Below, piece by piece: positions 7,937 to 16,057 of a stretch of 37,761 nucleotides of DNA. Location of the stretch: positions 1 to 37,761 of the forward strand of contig NZ_JAMOLN010000092.1 in the NCBI RefSeq assembly GCF_024448165.1. The letters are read 5' to 3'. Position 1 is the stretch's first letter, and the number at the start of each line of letters is the position of its first letter. The DNA is from Streptomyces longispororuber. GTDB lineage: Bacteria > Actinomycetota > Actinomycetes > Streptomycetales > Streptomycetaceae. The position numbers were made by a program, and so were the translations under genes. The notes below the pieces were generated by a model, which worked only from the letters and a program-made list of their open reading frames with translations, was not told where the DNA came from and did no database searches.

Positions 7937-8929
7937 ATGGCCGACACCTTCAACTACCGCATCGACCACCACGGCAGCCTCGTCCGCCCGACGGGACTCG
8001 ACCGCACCGACACCGAGTCCGTCGACGCGGCGGTCGCCGAGGCCGTCGTCCTCCAGCGCACCCTGCGCACCACGGTCGTCACCGACGGCGGCTACCCCTA
8101 CGACGACGCCCTCGGCATCGTCCTCGACCACGTCGGCGGCGTGCGGCGCACGGGGGAGACGGCCGCCGACGGCAGCCCCGTCCGGGTCGCCGACACCCTC
8201 CCGAAGGCCGCGGGGCCGCTCGCGGTGGACCGGGCGCAGCGCCTCGCGGGCCTCACCGTCATCGCCCCCAAGGTGACCCTCCCGGCCCCGTCCTACCTGG
8301 CCGCCACCGTGTCGAGCCCGCTGCCCGCACGCGAGGTGGGGGAGGCGTTCGCCGGGATCGTCCGCGCCGAGATCGCCCGCCTGGTCGACGCCGGGGTCCG
8401 CCTGATCCAGCTCGACAATCCGCTGCTGCTCGCGGCGACCGGCCCCGACGACACCCCGGTGGGCGCCCTGTCGTTCGCCGACGCCCTCGCGGTCGACGCC
8501 CCCGCCACCCGCCTCGACACCCGCCCCGAGGGCGTCCGCATCGGCTACTGCCCCGGCGCGACACCGCCGGCCGCGGTGGACCGGGCCAAGGCCGGGCGGC
8601 TGTTCGCCGAGGTGACCGCCGACCGCTGGGTGCTGCCGCTGCTGACCGCGTCGGCCGCCGAACTCGACCTCGTCCGGGCGCTGCCCGAGGACCGCGACGT
8701 GTGCTTCGGCGTCGTCGACGCGGCGCGCGCGGACCCGGAGGACATCGACACGGCCCTCGACCGCCTCGACGCGGCGGGCGAGATCAAGGACCTGGAGGAC
8801 GCGGCCGTCGCCCCGTCCAGCGGCTTCGCGGACGTGGCGGCCCGCCCGCTCCAGACGGCCGAGGGCCAGCGCAGGAAGCTCGTCCTGGTGGAGACCCTGG
8901 CCCGCTACATCTGGGGCAACGAGTTCTGA
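7937..8929 (+). CDS. MetE-like (UROD/MetE superfamily) protein with a degenerate zinc site
   Basis: 330 residues resembling the C-terminal catalytic barrel of cobalamin-independent methionine synthase (HHGSLVRP, TDGGYPYDD, LIQLDNP, ARYIWG). Compared by eye with E. coli MetE, three of the four zinc ligands appear to be replaced: the HxC pair is reduced to C205 in RIGYCPG, the Glu ligand falls at L236, and the second Cys (PDCG) is S295 in APSSG. The IDEP acid is LDN161P. It is therefore unlikely to be a methionine synthase. Paralogues of this size occur in catabolic operons and may bind a thiol, cofactor or pathway acid, but no reaction is established. Last gene of the operon; a strong hairpin follows. 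Confidence 0.82.
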   Translation: MADTFNYRIDHHGSLVRPTGLDRTDTESVDAAVAEAVVLQRTLRTTVVTDGGYPYDDALGIVLDHVGGVRRTGETAADGSPVRVADTLPKAAGPLAVDRAQRLAGLTVIAPKVTLPAPSYLAATVSSPLPAREVGEAFAGIVRAEIARLVDAGVRLIQLDNPLLLAATGPDDTPVGALSFADALAVDAPATRLDTRPEGVRIGYCPGATPPAAVDRAKAGRLFAEVTADRWVLPLLTASAAELDLVRALPEDRDVCFGVVDAARADPEDIDTALDRLDAAGEIKDLEDAAVAPSSGFADVAARPLQTAEGQRRKLVLVETLARYIWGNEF

Positions 8930-8938
8930 GCACGTGAA

Positions 8939-8978
8939 CGCCCCCGGGACGGCGCACCACGCGGCCGTCCCGGGGGCG
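8939..8978. terminator. Strong hairpin terminator after the catabolic operon
   Basis: Perfect 14-bp stem CGCCCCCGGGACGG / CCGTCCCGGGGGCG (8939-8952 with 8965-8978) around a 12-base loop, starting 10 bases after the MetE-like stop. There is no U-tract, as is usual in Streptomyces. It lies between convergent genes and probably serves both. Confidence 0.85.
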
Positions 8979-9002
8979 CAGGGCCCGAGTGCCCGGCAGG
9001 GT

Positions 9003-9290
9003 CTAGAGCACCTCGGCGAACGTCACCGTCCGCTCCACCAGCAGCGGCCGCACCACCCCCACGTTCAGCTCCACGAAGTGCGGCGCGGCGGCGTGCGCCT
9101 CGAACCCGGCCCGGTCCTCGTACACCTCGTACAGCACGAACCCGCCGGGCACCGCCGCCTCCGCGTGCACCTCGTACACCCGGTTCGCCGGCTCCTCGCG
9201 GGTCAGCTCGCGCAGCTTCAGCAGGGCGTCCCGCACGGTGTCCGCATCGTCGGCGGCGCAGCGGTAGCGGGCGAACACGGCGTACGCCAT
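9003..9290 (-). CDS. Antibiotic biosynthesis monooxygenase (ABM/YgiN-like) domain protein
   Basis: 95-residue dimeric alpha+beta-barrel (ABM) protein: YAVFARYR opening strand, the VYEVHAE and FVLYEVYEDRAGFEAH blocks, and HFVEL near residue 70 are typical. Family members are cofactor-free monooxygenases or quinone-handling enzymes. The start at 9290 (MAYAVF) is preceded by GAGGAG; longer in-frame starts would add a non-homologous N terminus. It is divergent from the aldehyde dehydrogenase gene and convergent with the main operon, and could oxidise a phenolic or quinol intermediate of the same pathway; this is inferred only from position. Confidence 0.85.
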   Translation of the reverse strand: MAYAVFARYRCAADDADTVRDALLKLRELTREEPANRVYEVHAEAAVPGGFVLYEVYEDRAGFEAHAAAPHFVELNVGVVRPLLVERTVTFAEVL

Positions 9291-9372
9291 GGCACAACTC
9301 CTCATCGTGAAGGACCGGTTCAGCGGCGCCTCGATTGCAGCACACGACGCCGCGCGGACGACCCGCGCGCAG

Positions 9373-9433
9373 CGCAACCAATGACTGCCTCCTCAGGTCT
9401 GCCCGCGGCGCCGCACGTGGTGTGTCGTACATC
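9373..9433 (+). promoter_or_regulatory. Degenerate operator and possible promoter of the second aldehyde dehydrogenase operon
   Basis: CGCAACCAATGACTGCC (9373-9389) keeps the left arm of the CGCAA-N7-TTGCG palindrome and three of five bases of the right arm. TACATC at 9428-9433 is a weak -10 candidate without a recognisable -35, giving an operator-to--10 distance (55) between those at 2937 (60) and 12185 (51). Activator dependence would fit the poor -35. Confidence 0.35.
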
Positions 9434-9457
9434 CGGTTCCCGACACCGGAGAAAGAA

Positions 9458-10924
9458 GTGATCCAGATGCGTTCCGTGGAAACCCTGGTCGGCGGGGAGT
9501 GGGTGGCCGCCGGCTCCGGCGAGTGGATCGACGTGCAGAACCCGGCCGATCTGCGTACGCCCGCGTTCCGCGTCCCCGCCCTCGCCCCCGACGAGGTCAC
9601 CCGCGCCTACGACCACGCCGAGCGCGGCTTCGCCGGCTGGCGGAGCACCAACCCGCTGGCCCGCGCCGCCGTCCTCACCGGCGCGGCGGCGCTGCTGCGC
9701 GAACGGGCCGGCGCGATCGCCGAGGACATCGCCACCGAGAACGGCAAGACCCGCGCCGAGGCCCACGGCGAGACCCTCAAGGCCGCCGACTTCCTGGAGT
9801 ACTACGCGCTGCTCGTCGGCCGCGGCGGCTACGGCACCCTCCTGAACGACGCCCGCCCCGACACCCGCACCAGCGCCCAGCAGGAGCCGATCGGCGTCGT
9901 GCTGGCCATCACCCCGTGGAACGACCCGCTCATCACCCCGGCCCGCAAGCTCGCCCCCGCGCTCGCCGCGGGCAACGCCGTCGTCCTCAAGCCCGCCGGC
10001 GAGACGCCCGTCTCCGGCCTCCACCTGGCGCGGGCGCTGCACGACGCCGGGCTGCCCGCCGGGGTCCTCGGCGTCGTCACCGGCCGCACCGCACGGATCA
10101 GCAGCGCCCTGCTCGGCGACGCGCGCGTCGCCGCCGTCACCTTCACCGGCTCCAACGAGGTCGGCGACCGGCTGCGCACCGAGTTCGCCGCCCGCAACAT
10201 CCGCTTCCAGGGCGAACTCGGCGGCAAGAACGCCTCCGTCGTGCTCGCCGACGCCGACCTGCCGAAGGCCGCGAAGACCGTCGCCGCGGCCTCCTTCGGC
10301 CAGGCCGGGCAGCGCTGCACCGCCACCAGCCGCGTCGTCGTCGAGCGGTCCGTGGCCGAGGAGTTCACCCGGCTGCTGCTCGCCGAAGTGGCGCGCATCG
10401 AACCGGGGGCCCCGCTCGCGGCGGGGACGGGCATGGGCCCCCTCTCCAGCCCCCGGCACCGGGACGGCGTGCTCGGACACATCGAGGGCGCAGTCAAGCA
10501 GGGCGCCACGGTGCTCGCCGGCGGCGACGTCCCGGCCGACGGCGACCTCGCCCACGGCTGCTACGTCCGCCCGACCGTCCTCGGCGACGTCACGGCGGAC
10601 TTCGCCGTCTGGCGCGAGGAGGTCTTCGGCCCGGTGGTCGCGCTGTGCGCCGTCGACTCGTTCGAGGAGGCGGTCGCCGCCGTCAACGACTCCGGGTTCG
10701 GTCTCGCCGCGGCGGTGTTCACCCAGGACCTGACGGCCGCCCACCGGTTCGCCGACGAGGCCGAGTGCGGTCAGATCGCCGTGAACCTGACCACGCCCGG
10801 CTGGGACGTCCACCACCCCTTCGGCGGCTTCCACGCCTCCGGCTCCCCGTTCAAGGAGCAGGGCGCCGAGGCGCTGCACTTCTACACCCGCGTCAAGACG
10901 GTCGCGATCCACTACGGCGCCTGA
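9458..10924 (+). CDS. Aldehyde dehydrogenase (2-oxoglutarate-semialdehyde dehydrogenase-like)
   Basis: 488-residue NAD(P)+-dependent aldehyde dehydrogenase with TPWNDP, FTGS, general base E253 in GELGGKN and nucleophile C287 in GQRCTATSR. The C-terminal pattern (FGGFHASG, KEQG, FYTRVKT) is the one I associate with alpha-ketoglutaric-semialdehyde dehydrogenases; the following L-2-hydroxyglutarate oxidase gene also yields 2-oxoglutarate, which supports that reading. The start is uncertain: GTG 9458 has GGAG at an ideal six-base distance, while ATG 9467 (three codons on) is the alternative. It is less similar to the first aldehyde dehydrogenase (4042) than a recent duplicate would be. Confidence 0.88.
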   Translation: MIQMRSVETLVGGEWVAAGSGEWIDVQNPADLRTPAFRVPALAPDEVTRAYDHAERGFAGWRSTNPLARAAVLTGAAALLRERAGAIAEDIATENGKTRAEAHGETLKAADFLEYYALLVGRGGYGTLLNDARPDTRTSAQQEPIGVVLAITPWNDPLITPARKLAPALAAGNAVVLKPAGETPVSGLHLARALHDAGLPAGVLGVVTGRTARISSALLGDARVAAVTFTGSNEVGDRLRTEFAARNIRFQGELGGKNASVVLADADLPKAAKTVAAASFGQAGQRCTATSRVVVERSVAEEFTRLLLAEVARIEPGAPLAAGTGMGPLSSPRHRDGVLGHIEGAVKQGATVLAGGDVPADGDLAHGCYVRPTVLGDVTADFAVWREEVFGPVVALCAVDSFEEAVAAVNDSGFGLAAAVFTQDLTAAHRFADEAECGQIAVNLTTPGWDVHHPFGGFHASGSPFKEQGAEALHFYTRVKTVAIHYGA

Positions 10925-10958
10925 GACGCCCGAGCCAACTCCCGGAAGGAGAGGCACG

Positions 10959-12158
10959 TTGGCAGACGAGACGATCGGTGTCGTCGGCGCCGGCATCGTG
11001 GGCCTGGCCACGGCCCGCGAGATCGCGCTGCGCCGCCCCGGCACCCGCGTCGTGGTCCTGGAGAAGGAGCGCGAGGTCTCCCGCCACCAGACCGGCCACA
11101 ACTCCGGCGTCGTGCACGCGGGCATCTACTACCCGCCCGGCAGCCTCAAGGCGGACCTGACCGTACGGGGCGTGGCCCTGCTGCGCGCGTACTGCCAGGA
11201 CCGCGGGCTGCCCTACCGCGAGATCGGCAAGCTGGTCGTGGCCGTGCGCGAGGACGAGCTGGGCCGCATGGCGCGGCTCTACGAACGGGCCAAGCACAAC
11301 CACGTCCCCGAGCTGCGCACGGTCTCCCGGGAGGAGATCAAGGAGCTGGAGCCGCACGCCGGCGGCATCGCGGCGCTGCACTCCCCGCGCACCGCGATCA
11401 CCGACTACCCGGCGGTCGCCCGGGAGTTCGCCAAGGACGTCACCGACTCCGGGGGAGAGGTGCGGCTCGGCTTCGAGGTCACCGGCATCACCACCGTGCC
11501 GGGCGGCGTCGAGGTCGCCTCGGGGCCCGAGCGGGTCGCGGTCGACCGGCTCGTCCTCTGCGCGGGCCTCCAGTCGGACACCGTCGCCGCGCTCGCCCGA
11601 GGCGGGCCCGAACCGCGGATCGTCCCGTTCCGCGGCGAGTACATGCTGCTCAAGCCGGAGCGGGCGGACCTGGTGCGCGGGCTGATCTACCCCGTGCCCG
11701 ACCCCCGGTACCCGTTCCTGGGCGTGCACTTCACCCCGCGCGTCGACGGGACCGTCGAGGTCGGCCCGAACGCCGTCCTCGCCCTCGCCCGGGAAGGCTA
11801 CCGCCGCACCCGCGTCTCACCCCGCGACCTGCTCGGCCTCGCCGCCTACCCGGGGACCTGGCGGATGGCCGCCCGGCACTGGCGCACCGGCGTCAAGGAG
11901 TACCGCGGCTCGTTCTCGGCGGCGGCGTTCATGAAGGACGCCGGCCACTACGTCCCCGGCGTCGGCGTCCACGACGTCGTGCGCGGCGGCGCGGGCGTCC
12001 GCGCCCAGGCCCTCGACCGCGACGGCACCCTCGTCGACGACTTCCGCATCCACCGGTCCGACCGGATCACGGCTGTGCGCAACGCGCCGTCGCCCGCCGC
12101 GACGGCCTCCCTCGCGATCGCCGCGCACATCGTCGACGAGGTCTTCAGGAAAACCTGA
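10959..12158 (+). CDS. lhgO: L-2-hydroxyglutarate oxidase
   Basis: 399-residue FAD-dependent oxidoreductase of the DAO fold. The N-terminal dinucleotide motif is VVGAGIVGLATA, followed by RHQTGHNSGVVHAGIYYPPGS, a block diagnostic of LhgO/YgaF. The C-terminal GGAGVRAQALD completes the FAD site. It oxidises L-2-hydroxyglutarate to 2-oxoglutarate, probably passing electrons to the membrane quinone pool. The TTG start at 10959 is supported by GGAAGGAGAGG directly before it. It lies 34 bases after the aldehyde dehydrogenase gene and is cotranscribed with it. Together they suggest that part of the pathway ends at 2-oxoglutarate. Confidence 0.92.
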   Translation: MADETIGVVGAGIVGLATAREIALRRPGTRVVVLEKEREVSRHQTGHNSGVVHAGIYYPPGSLKADLTVRGVALLRAYCQDRGLPYREIGKLVVAVREDELGRMARLYERAKHNHVPELRTVSREEIKELEPHAGGIAALHSPRTAITDYPAVAREFAKDVTDSGGEVRLGFEVTGITTVPGGVEVASGPERVAVDRLVLCAGLQSDTVAALARGGPEPRIVPFRGEYMLLKPERADLVRGLIYPVPDPRYPFLGVHFTPRVDGTVEVGPNAVLALAREGYRRTRVSPRDLLGLAAYPGTWRMAARHWRTGVKEYRGSFSAAAFMKDAGHYVPGVGVHDVVRGGAGVRAQALDRDGTLVDDFRIHRSDRITAVRNAPSPAATASLAIAAHIVDEVFRKT

Positions 12159-12184
12159 ACTCCCCTGCGTACAGCGGCTTTTCA

Positions 12185-12241
12185 CGCAAGAACAGCTTGC
12201 GCTCCCAGCTCTCCGCAAGGCCCCCGTGGCGCCCCTAACGT
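12185..12241 (+). promoter_or_regulatory. Operator CGCAAGAACAGCTTGCG and promoter of the amidohydrolase operon
   Basis: Palindrome with 6-bp arms (12185-12190 and 12196-12201) matching the CGCAA-N7-TTGCG site at 2937. A third half-site CGCAAG lies at 12214-12219, exactly where a -35 would be for the -10 TAACGT (12236-12241, spacer 17). The palindrome is about 63 to 47 bases before the predicted start near 12248. A poor -35 covered by an activator half-site is what a LysR-activated promoter looks like. Confidence 0.55.
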
Positions 12242-12255
12242 CGATCCCGCACCAC

Positions 12256-12283
12256 CCCGGGACCCGCCCCACCCGGGACCCGC
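12256..12283. repeat. Two 16-bp tandem repeats in the amidohydrolase leader
   Basis: CCCGGGACCCGC occurs at 12256-12267 and again at 12272-12283, a 16-bp period in the untranslated leader about 40 bases before the start codon. Each copy contains the CCCGGG palindrome. Significance unknown. Confidence 0.6.
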
Positions 12284-12320
12284 TCCCGCCGAATCGGCTC
12301 CGACAGAGAGAAGCAACCGC

Positions 12321-13181
12321 ATGTTCGTCGTCGACACCCAGATCCACATCTGGAAGGAAGAGTCCCCGGACCGCCCCTGGGTCCCCGGCGCCCGCGAGCG
12401 CATCCGCCTCAACGGCCACCGCGAGGACCCCTTCAGCTACGAAGAGGCCCTGGAGCTGATGGACGAGGCCGGCGTCAACCGGGCCCTGATCCTGCCGCCG
12501 TCCTGGGAGGGCGACCGCATCGACTACGCCCTCGAAGCGTGCGAGGCGCACCCCGACCGCTTCGGCATCATGGCCCGCATTCCGCAGAACAAGCCCGAAG
12601 AGGGCAGGGCCATGCTGGCCGACTTCGCGCAGAACCCGCACGTGAAGGGCACCCGCCTCACCTTCCACCGGCCGATCGACCGCAACTGGATGATCGACGG
12701 CACCAACGACTGGTACTGGCCGCTCGCCGAGGAACTGAACATCCCGACGATGGTCCACGCGCCCATCTGGAAGCGGGAACTGGGCGAGATCGCCGGCCGC
12801 CACCCCGGCCTGAAGATCATCATCGACCACATGGGCATCATGGCCCGCTGCGTCGACGACGCGATCGGCTACTGGGTCCAGGAGACCGCCGACCTCGCCG
12901 CGCACCCCAACATCTACGTCAAGGTCTCGGCGCTGCCCGGCTACTCCACCCAGCCCTTCCCGAACAACAACATCGAGAAGTACGTGCGCGAGATGGTCGA
13001 CAAGATGGGCCCGCGGCGCTGCTTCTACGGCACCGACATCACCCGGCTGCTCGGCCACGGCATCACGTACACCGACACCATCGAACAGTTCACCAAGCAC
13101 TGGGACTTCACGCCCGACGAGCTCGAATGGATCATGGGCCGGGGCATCGCCGAGGTCCTGAACTGGCCGATCGAGGGCTGA
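12321..13181 (+). CDS. Amidohydrolase-family (Amidohydro_2) metal-dependent hydrolase
   Basis: 286-residue TIM-barrel amidohydrolase of the type acting on lactones, 2-pyrones or decarboxylating aromatic acids. Conserved blocks are VVDTQIHIW at the N terminus, PTMVHAPIW, IIDHMG and the catalytic-Asp strand FYGTDITR. The first motif is DxQxH: the first histidine of the usual DxHxH metal site is Gln7, a variation I have seen in a subgroup of this family, so activity is not excluded. AGAGAGAAGC precedes ATG 12321. Heads a three-gene operon with the ThDP enzyme and the Ldh2 dehydrogenase; substrate unknown. Confidence 0.88.
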   Translation: MFVVDTQIHIWKEESPDRPWVPGARERIRLNGHREDPFSYEEALELMDEAGVNRALILPPSWEGDRIDYALEACEAHPDRFGIMARIPQNKPEEGRAMLADFAQNPHVKGTRLTFHRPIDRNWMIDGTNDWYWPLAEELNIPTMVHAPIWKRELGEIAGRHPGLKIIIDHMGIMARCVDDAIGYWVQETADLAAHPNIYVKVSALPGYSTQPFPNNNIEKYVREMVDKMGPRRCFYGTDITRLLGHGITYTDTIEQFTKHWDFTPDELEWIMGRGIAEVLNWPIEG

Positions 13182-13194
13182 GGAACCACCAGAG

Positions 13195-14910
13195 ATGACG
13201 CACACCGAACGTACTGAAGGCGTCGACGGCGGAGACGCTCTGGTATCCGCCTTCAACGCCGTCGGCGCCGACTACCTGTTCTGCTCCTCGGGATCCGAAT
13301 GGGCCCCGGTGTGGGAGTCCCTCGCCCGCCGGCACCGCGACGGACTCCCCGCCCCGCGCTACCTCGACCTCACGCACGAGACCGTGGCGGCGGGCATGGC
13401 CACCGGATACGGGCTGCTCAAGCGCCGCCCGCAGGGCGTCCTGCTGCACGCCGCCCCCGGACTGCTCCAGGGGTCGATGGCGATCCACGGGGCGCTGCTG
13501 GCCGGCGTCCCCATGGTGGTCTCGTCGTCCGAGTCCACGACGTACGGGGACGGGCCCGGCCAGGACCCGGGCGGCCAGTGGTACCGCAACCTGTCGATCG
13601 TGGGCGGCCCGCACGGCATCGCCCGGCCGTTCACCAAGTGGGCCACGGAGGCCGCCAGCGTGCACACGCTGCCCGCCATGGTCACGCGGGCCGCCGAACT
13701 GGCCCGGCGGGCCCCGGCCGGGCCCGCGTACCTGAACATCCCCCTGGAGATCCTCCTGGAGGACTGGGACGGCCGCGAGGCCAAGCCGGTCGTGGAGCCC
13801 GGCACCACTCACAGCTCGCCCGAACAGGTCGACGCCGTCGCCGCGTTGCTGCGCACGGCGGAGAACCCGGTGATCGTCACCGAGACCGCGGGCCGCGAGA
13901 CGGGCGGCTTCGAGGCGCTCGTCGCGTTCGCCGAGGCCTGGCAGATCCCGGTCGTCGAACCCGACGCGGCGGTGTGCGCCAACTTCCCGCGCACCCATCC
14001 GCTGCACGCGGGCGCCGACATCGGCCCCTGGATGGACGAGGCCGACCTGATCCTCCTCGTCAACTGCCGCGCCCCGTTCTACCCGCCGTCCCGCCGCCCC
14101 TCGAAGGCGACGGTCGTCGTCGTCGACGAGGTGCCGCAGCGCCCGCACGTCGTCCACCAGGTCCTCTTCGCCGACCACTACCTGGAGGGCAACGTCACCC
14201 ACACGCTGCGCCAGCTCGCCAAGCGGGCCCGGGACCTCGACGGTCCGTCGGTGGCGGCCCGGCGCGCCGCACAGGAGGAGCGGCACGCCGCCGAGCAGGT
14301 GGCGATCGCCGAGGCCGAGACCCGGGCGGCCACGGCCACCGGCGAGGGCGTCGACCCCGTCCTCGTCGCCGCCACCCTGCGGACCCTGCTCGACGGCCGC
14401 GACGCCATCGTCGTCGACGAGACCATCACGCACAGCCGCACCGTCAAGCGCCACCTCAGGACCGCCGCGCCCGACGCGTACTTCTACGTGCAGGGCGGCC
14501 TCGGCCAGGGCATCGCGGTCGCCCTCGGCGTCAAACTCGCCGAGCCGGAGCGCCCGGTGGTGCTCACCGTCGGCGACGGCGCCTTCGCCTACAACCCCGT
14601 GATCCCGTCGTACGACGCGTCCACGGCGTACGGACTCCCGCTGCTCGTCGTCGTGTTCAACAACCGTGTCTACAAGTCGATGAACCTCAACCACCGGCGC
14701 TTCTACCCGGACGGCGCCGCCGCCGAGACCGGCGAATGGCTCGGCACCGATCTGCACCGGCTGCCGCGCCTGGCCGCCTTCGCCGAACCGTTCGGCCTGC
14801 ACACCGAGACCGTCGACGCTCCCGACGCCCTCGCCGCCGCCCTGGAGCGGGCGCTCAAGGCCGTGGCCGACGGCACGACCGCCGTCGTCGACGTCCTCGT
14901 GAACCGCTGA
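13195..14910 (+). CDS. Thiamine diphosphate-dependent enzyme (acetolactate synthase/benzoylformate decarboxylase-like)
   Basis: 571 residues with the three-domain layout of ThDP decarboxylases/synthases. The N-terminal pyrimidine-binding domain has the activating glutamate in LTHETVAAGMA; a central transhydrogenase-like domain follows; the C-terminal domain has the ThDP/Mg motif beginning GDGAFAYNP (G460) and ending FNN, the classic spacing. It probably decarboxylates or ligates a 2-oxo acid. The N-terminal FCSSGSEWAPVWE block belongs to a subgroup often labelled ThDP-requiring protein without known substrate. The gene starts 13 bases after the amidohydrolase stop and is followed by a 2-hydroxyacid-type dehydrogenase, so the trio likely handles one hydroxy/oxo-acid intermediate. 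Confidence 0.9.
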   Translation: MTHTERTEGVDGGDALVSAFNAVGADYLFCSSGSEWAPVWESLARRHRDGLPAPRYLDLTHETVAAGMATGYGLLKRRPQGVLLHAAPGLLQGSMAIHGALLAGVPMVVSSSESTTYGDGPGQDPGGQWYRNLSIVGGPHGIARPFTKWATEAASVHTLPAMVTRAAELARRAPAGPAYLNIPLEILLEDWDGREAKPVVEPGTTHSSPEQVDAVAALLRTAENPVIVTETAGRETGGFEALVAFAEAWQIPVVEPDAAVCANFPRTHPLHAGADIGPWMDEADLILLVNCRAPFYPPSRRPSKATVVVVDEVPQRPHVVHQVLFADHYLEGNVTHTLRQLAKRARDLDGPSVAARRAAQEERHAAEQVAIAEAETRAATATGEGVDPVLVAATLRTLLDGRDAIVVDETITHSRTVKRHLRTAAPDAYFYVQGGLGQGIAVALGVKLAEPERPVVLTVGDGAFAYNPVIPSYDASTAYGLPLLVVVFNNRVYKSMNLNHRRFYPDGAAAETGEWLGTDLHRLPRLAAFAEPFGLHTETVDAPDALAAALERALKAVADGTTAVVDVLVNR

Positions 14911-14927
14911 CCCCGAAGGAACCCCCT

Positions 14928-15980
14928 ATGCCCGAGAAGACCCTGGTCGCCGCGGCCGACCTGCGCACCTTCGCCGCCGCCCTCCTGGAGAAGGGCGGCC
15001 TGACCGCCGAGCACGCCGCCACCACCGCCGACGTGTTCGTCTGGGCCGCCCGGCGCGGCGTCGAATCGCACGGCATCGCGCGCGTGCCCGCCTACCTCGA
15101 CCTGCTGGCCAAGGGCGTCGCCAACCCCGCGCCCCGGCTGACCCTGGAGTCCACCGCGCCCGCCGCGGCCGTCATCGACGCCGACCGCGCGCCCGGACCG
15201 GTCGCGCTGACCGCCGCCGCCGACGAGGCGGTGACCCGGGCCCGCAGCCAGGGCATCGCGTCCGTCGGCGTACGGCAGACCGTGCACACCGGCGCCATCG
15301 GCTACTACGTGTCGAAGATCGCCGACGCGGGCCTGGTCGGCATCGGCTTCGTCGCCGGCATGCCCAACATGGGCTACACCGGCGTCAAGGGCCCGGCCGT
15401 CGCCACCAGCCCGCTCGCCGTCGCCGTCCCCGCCCGCGACCACGCGCCGCTGCTCCTCGACATGGCCACCGCCACCATCGCCCTCGGCAGGATCCGCCAG
15501 GCCAGGGCGGCCGGCACCCCCCTCCCCGAAGGCGCCGCCGCCACCGCCGACGGCACGCCCACCACGGACCCCGCCGAGGCCGTCATGCCGCTGCCGCTCG
15601 GCGGCGCCAAGGGCTCCGGCATGTCCCTCGCCTTCGAACTGCTCACCAGCGTCCTCGTCGGCGCGCCGATCTTCGCGGCCTTCCACGCGGACGACCCGGC
15701 GGGCCGCAAGCACCGGCAGAACGCCCTCCTCGTCGCCATCGACCCGGCGGCGTTCGGCGGCACGGCCGACTTCCTGGCCGACACCGACGCGACGCTCGCC
15801 GCCCTCAAGGGACTTCCGGCGGCGGACGACGCGGCGGGGGTGTACTACCCGGGCGAGCGCAGCGCGGCGATCGCCGCGCAACGGGACGCCGCCGGGATCC
15901 CCGTCGCACCGAAGGTCTGGCAGCAGCTGACGGCGGCGGCCGCCGAACGCGGGGTGCCGCTCCCGGCCACCGCGGGCTGA
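14928..15980 (+). CDS. Ldh2-family (malate/lactate/ureidoglycolate-type) NAD(P)-dependent dehydrogenase
   Basis: 350-residue member of the malate/L-lactate/ureidoglycolate dehydrogenase family, which has its own fold. Hallmarks are ESHGIARVPAYL near residue 46, VHTGAIGYYV near 121, TSPLAVAVP near 160 and GGAKGSGMSLAFELL near 223. It would interconvert a 2-hydroxy acid and a 2-oxo acid using NAD(P)H; the substrate could be the product of the ThDP enzyme upstream. GAAGGAA precedes ATG 14928. Last gene of the amidohydrolase operon; the ABC exporter gene starts 77 bases further on and may be read through. Confidence 0.9.
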   Translation: MPEKTLVAAADLRTFAAALLEKGGLTAEHAATTADVFVWAARRGVESHGIARVPAYLDLLAKGVANPAPRLTLESTAPAAAVIDADRAPGPVALTAAADEAVTRARSQGIASVGVRQTVHTGAIGYYVSKIADAGLVGIGFVAGMPNMGYTGVKGPAVATSPLAVAVPARDHAPLLLDMATATIALGRIRQARAAGTPLPEGAAATADGTPTTDPAEAVMPLPLGGAKGSGMSLAFELLTSVLVGAPIFAAFHADDPAGRKHRQNALLVAIDPAAFGGTADFLADTDATLAALKGLPAADDAAGVYYPGERSAAIAAQRDAAGIPVAPKVWQQLTAAAAERGVPLPATAG

Positions 15981-16057
15981 GCCCCCGGAAAACACGTGGA
16001 CCCTGCACCCGCCGCCGCGGGACACTTCCCTCTCGTCCGGCTACGGAGGGTGAGGAA

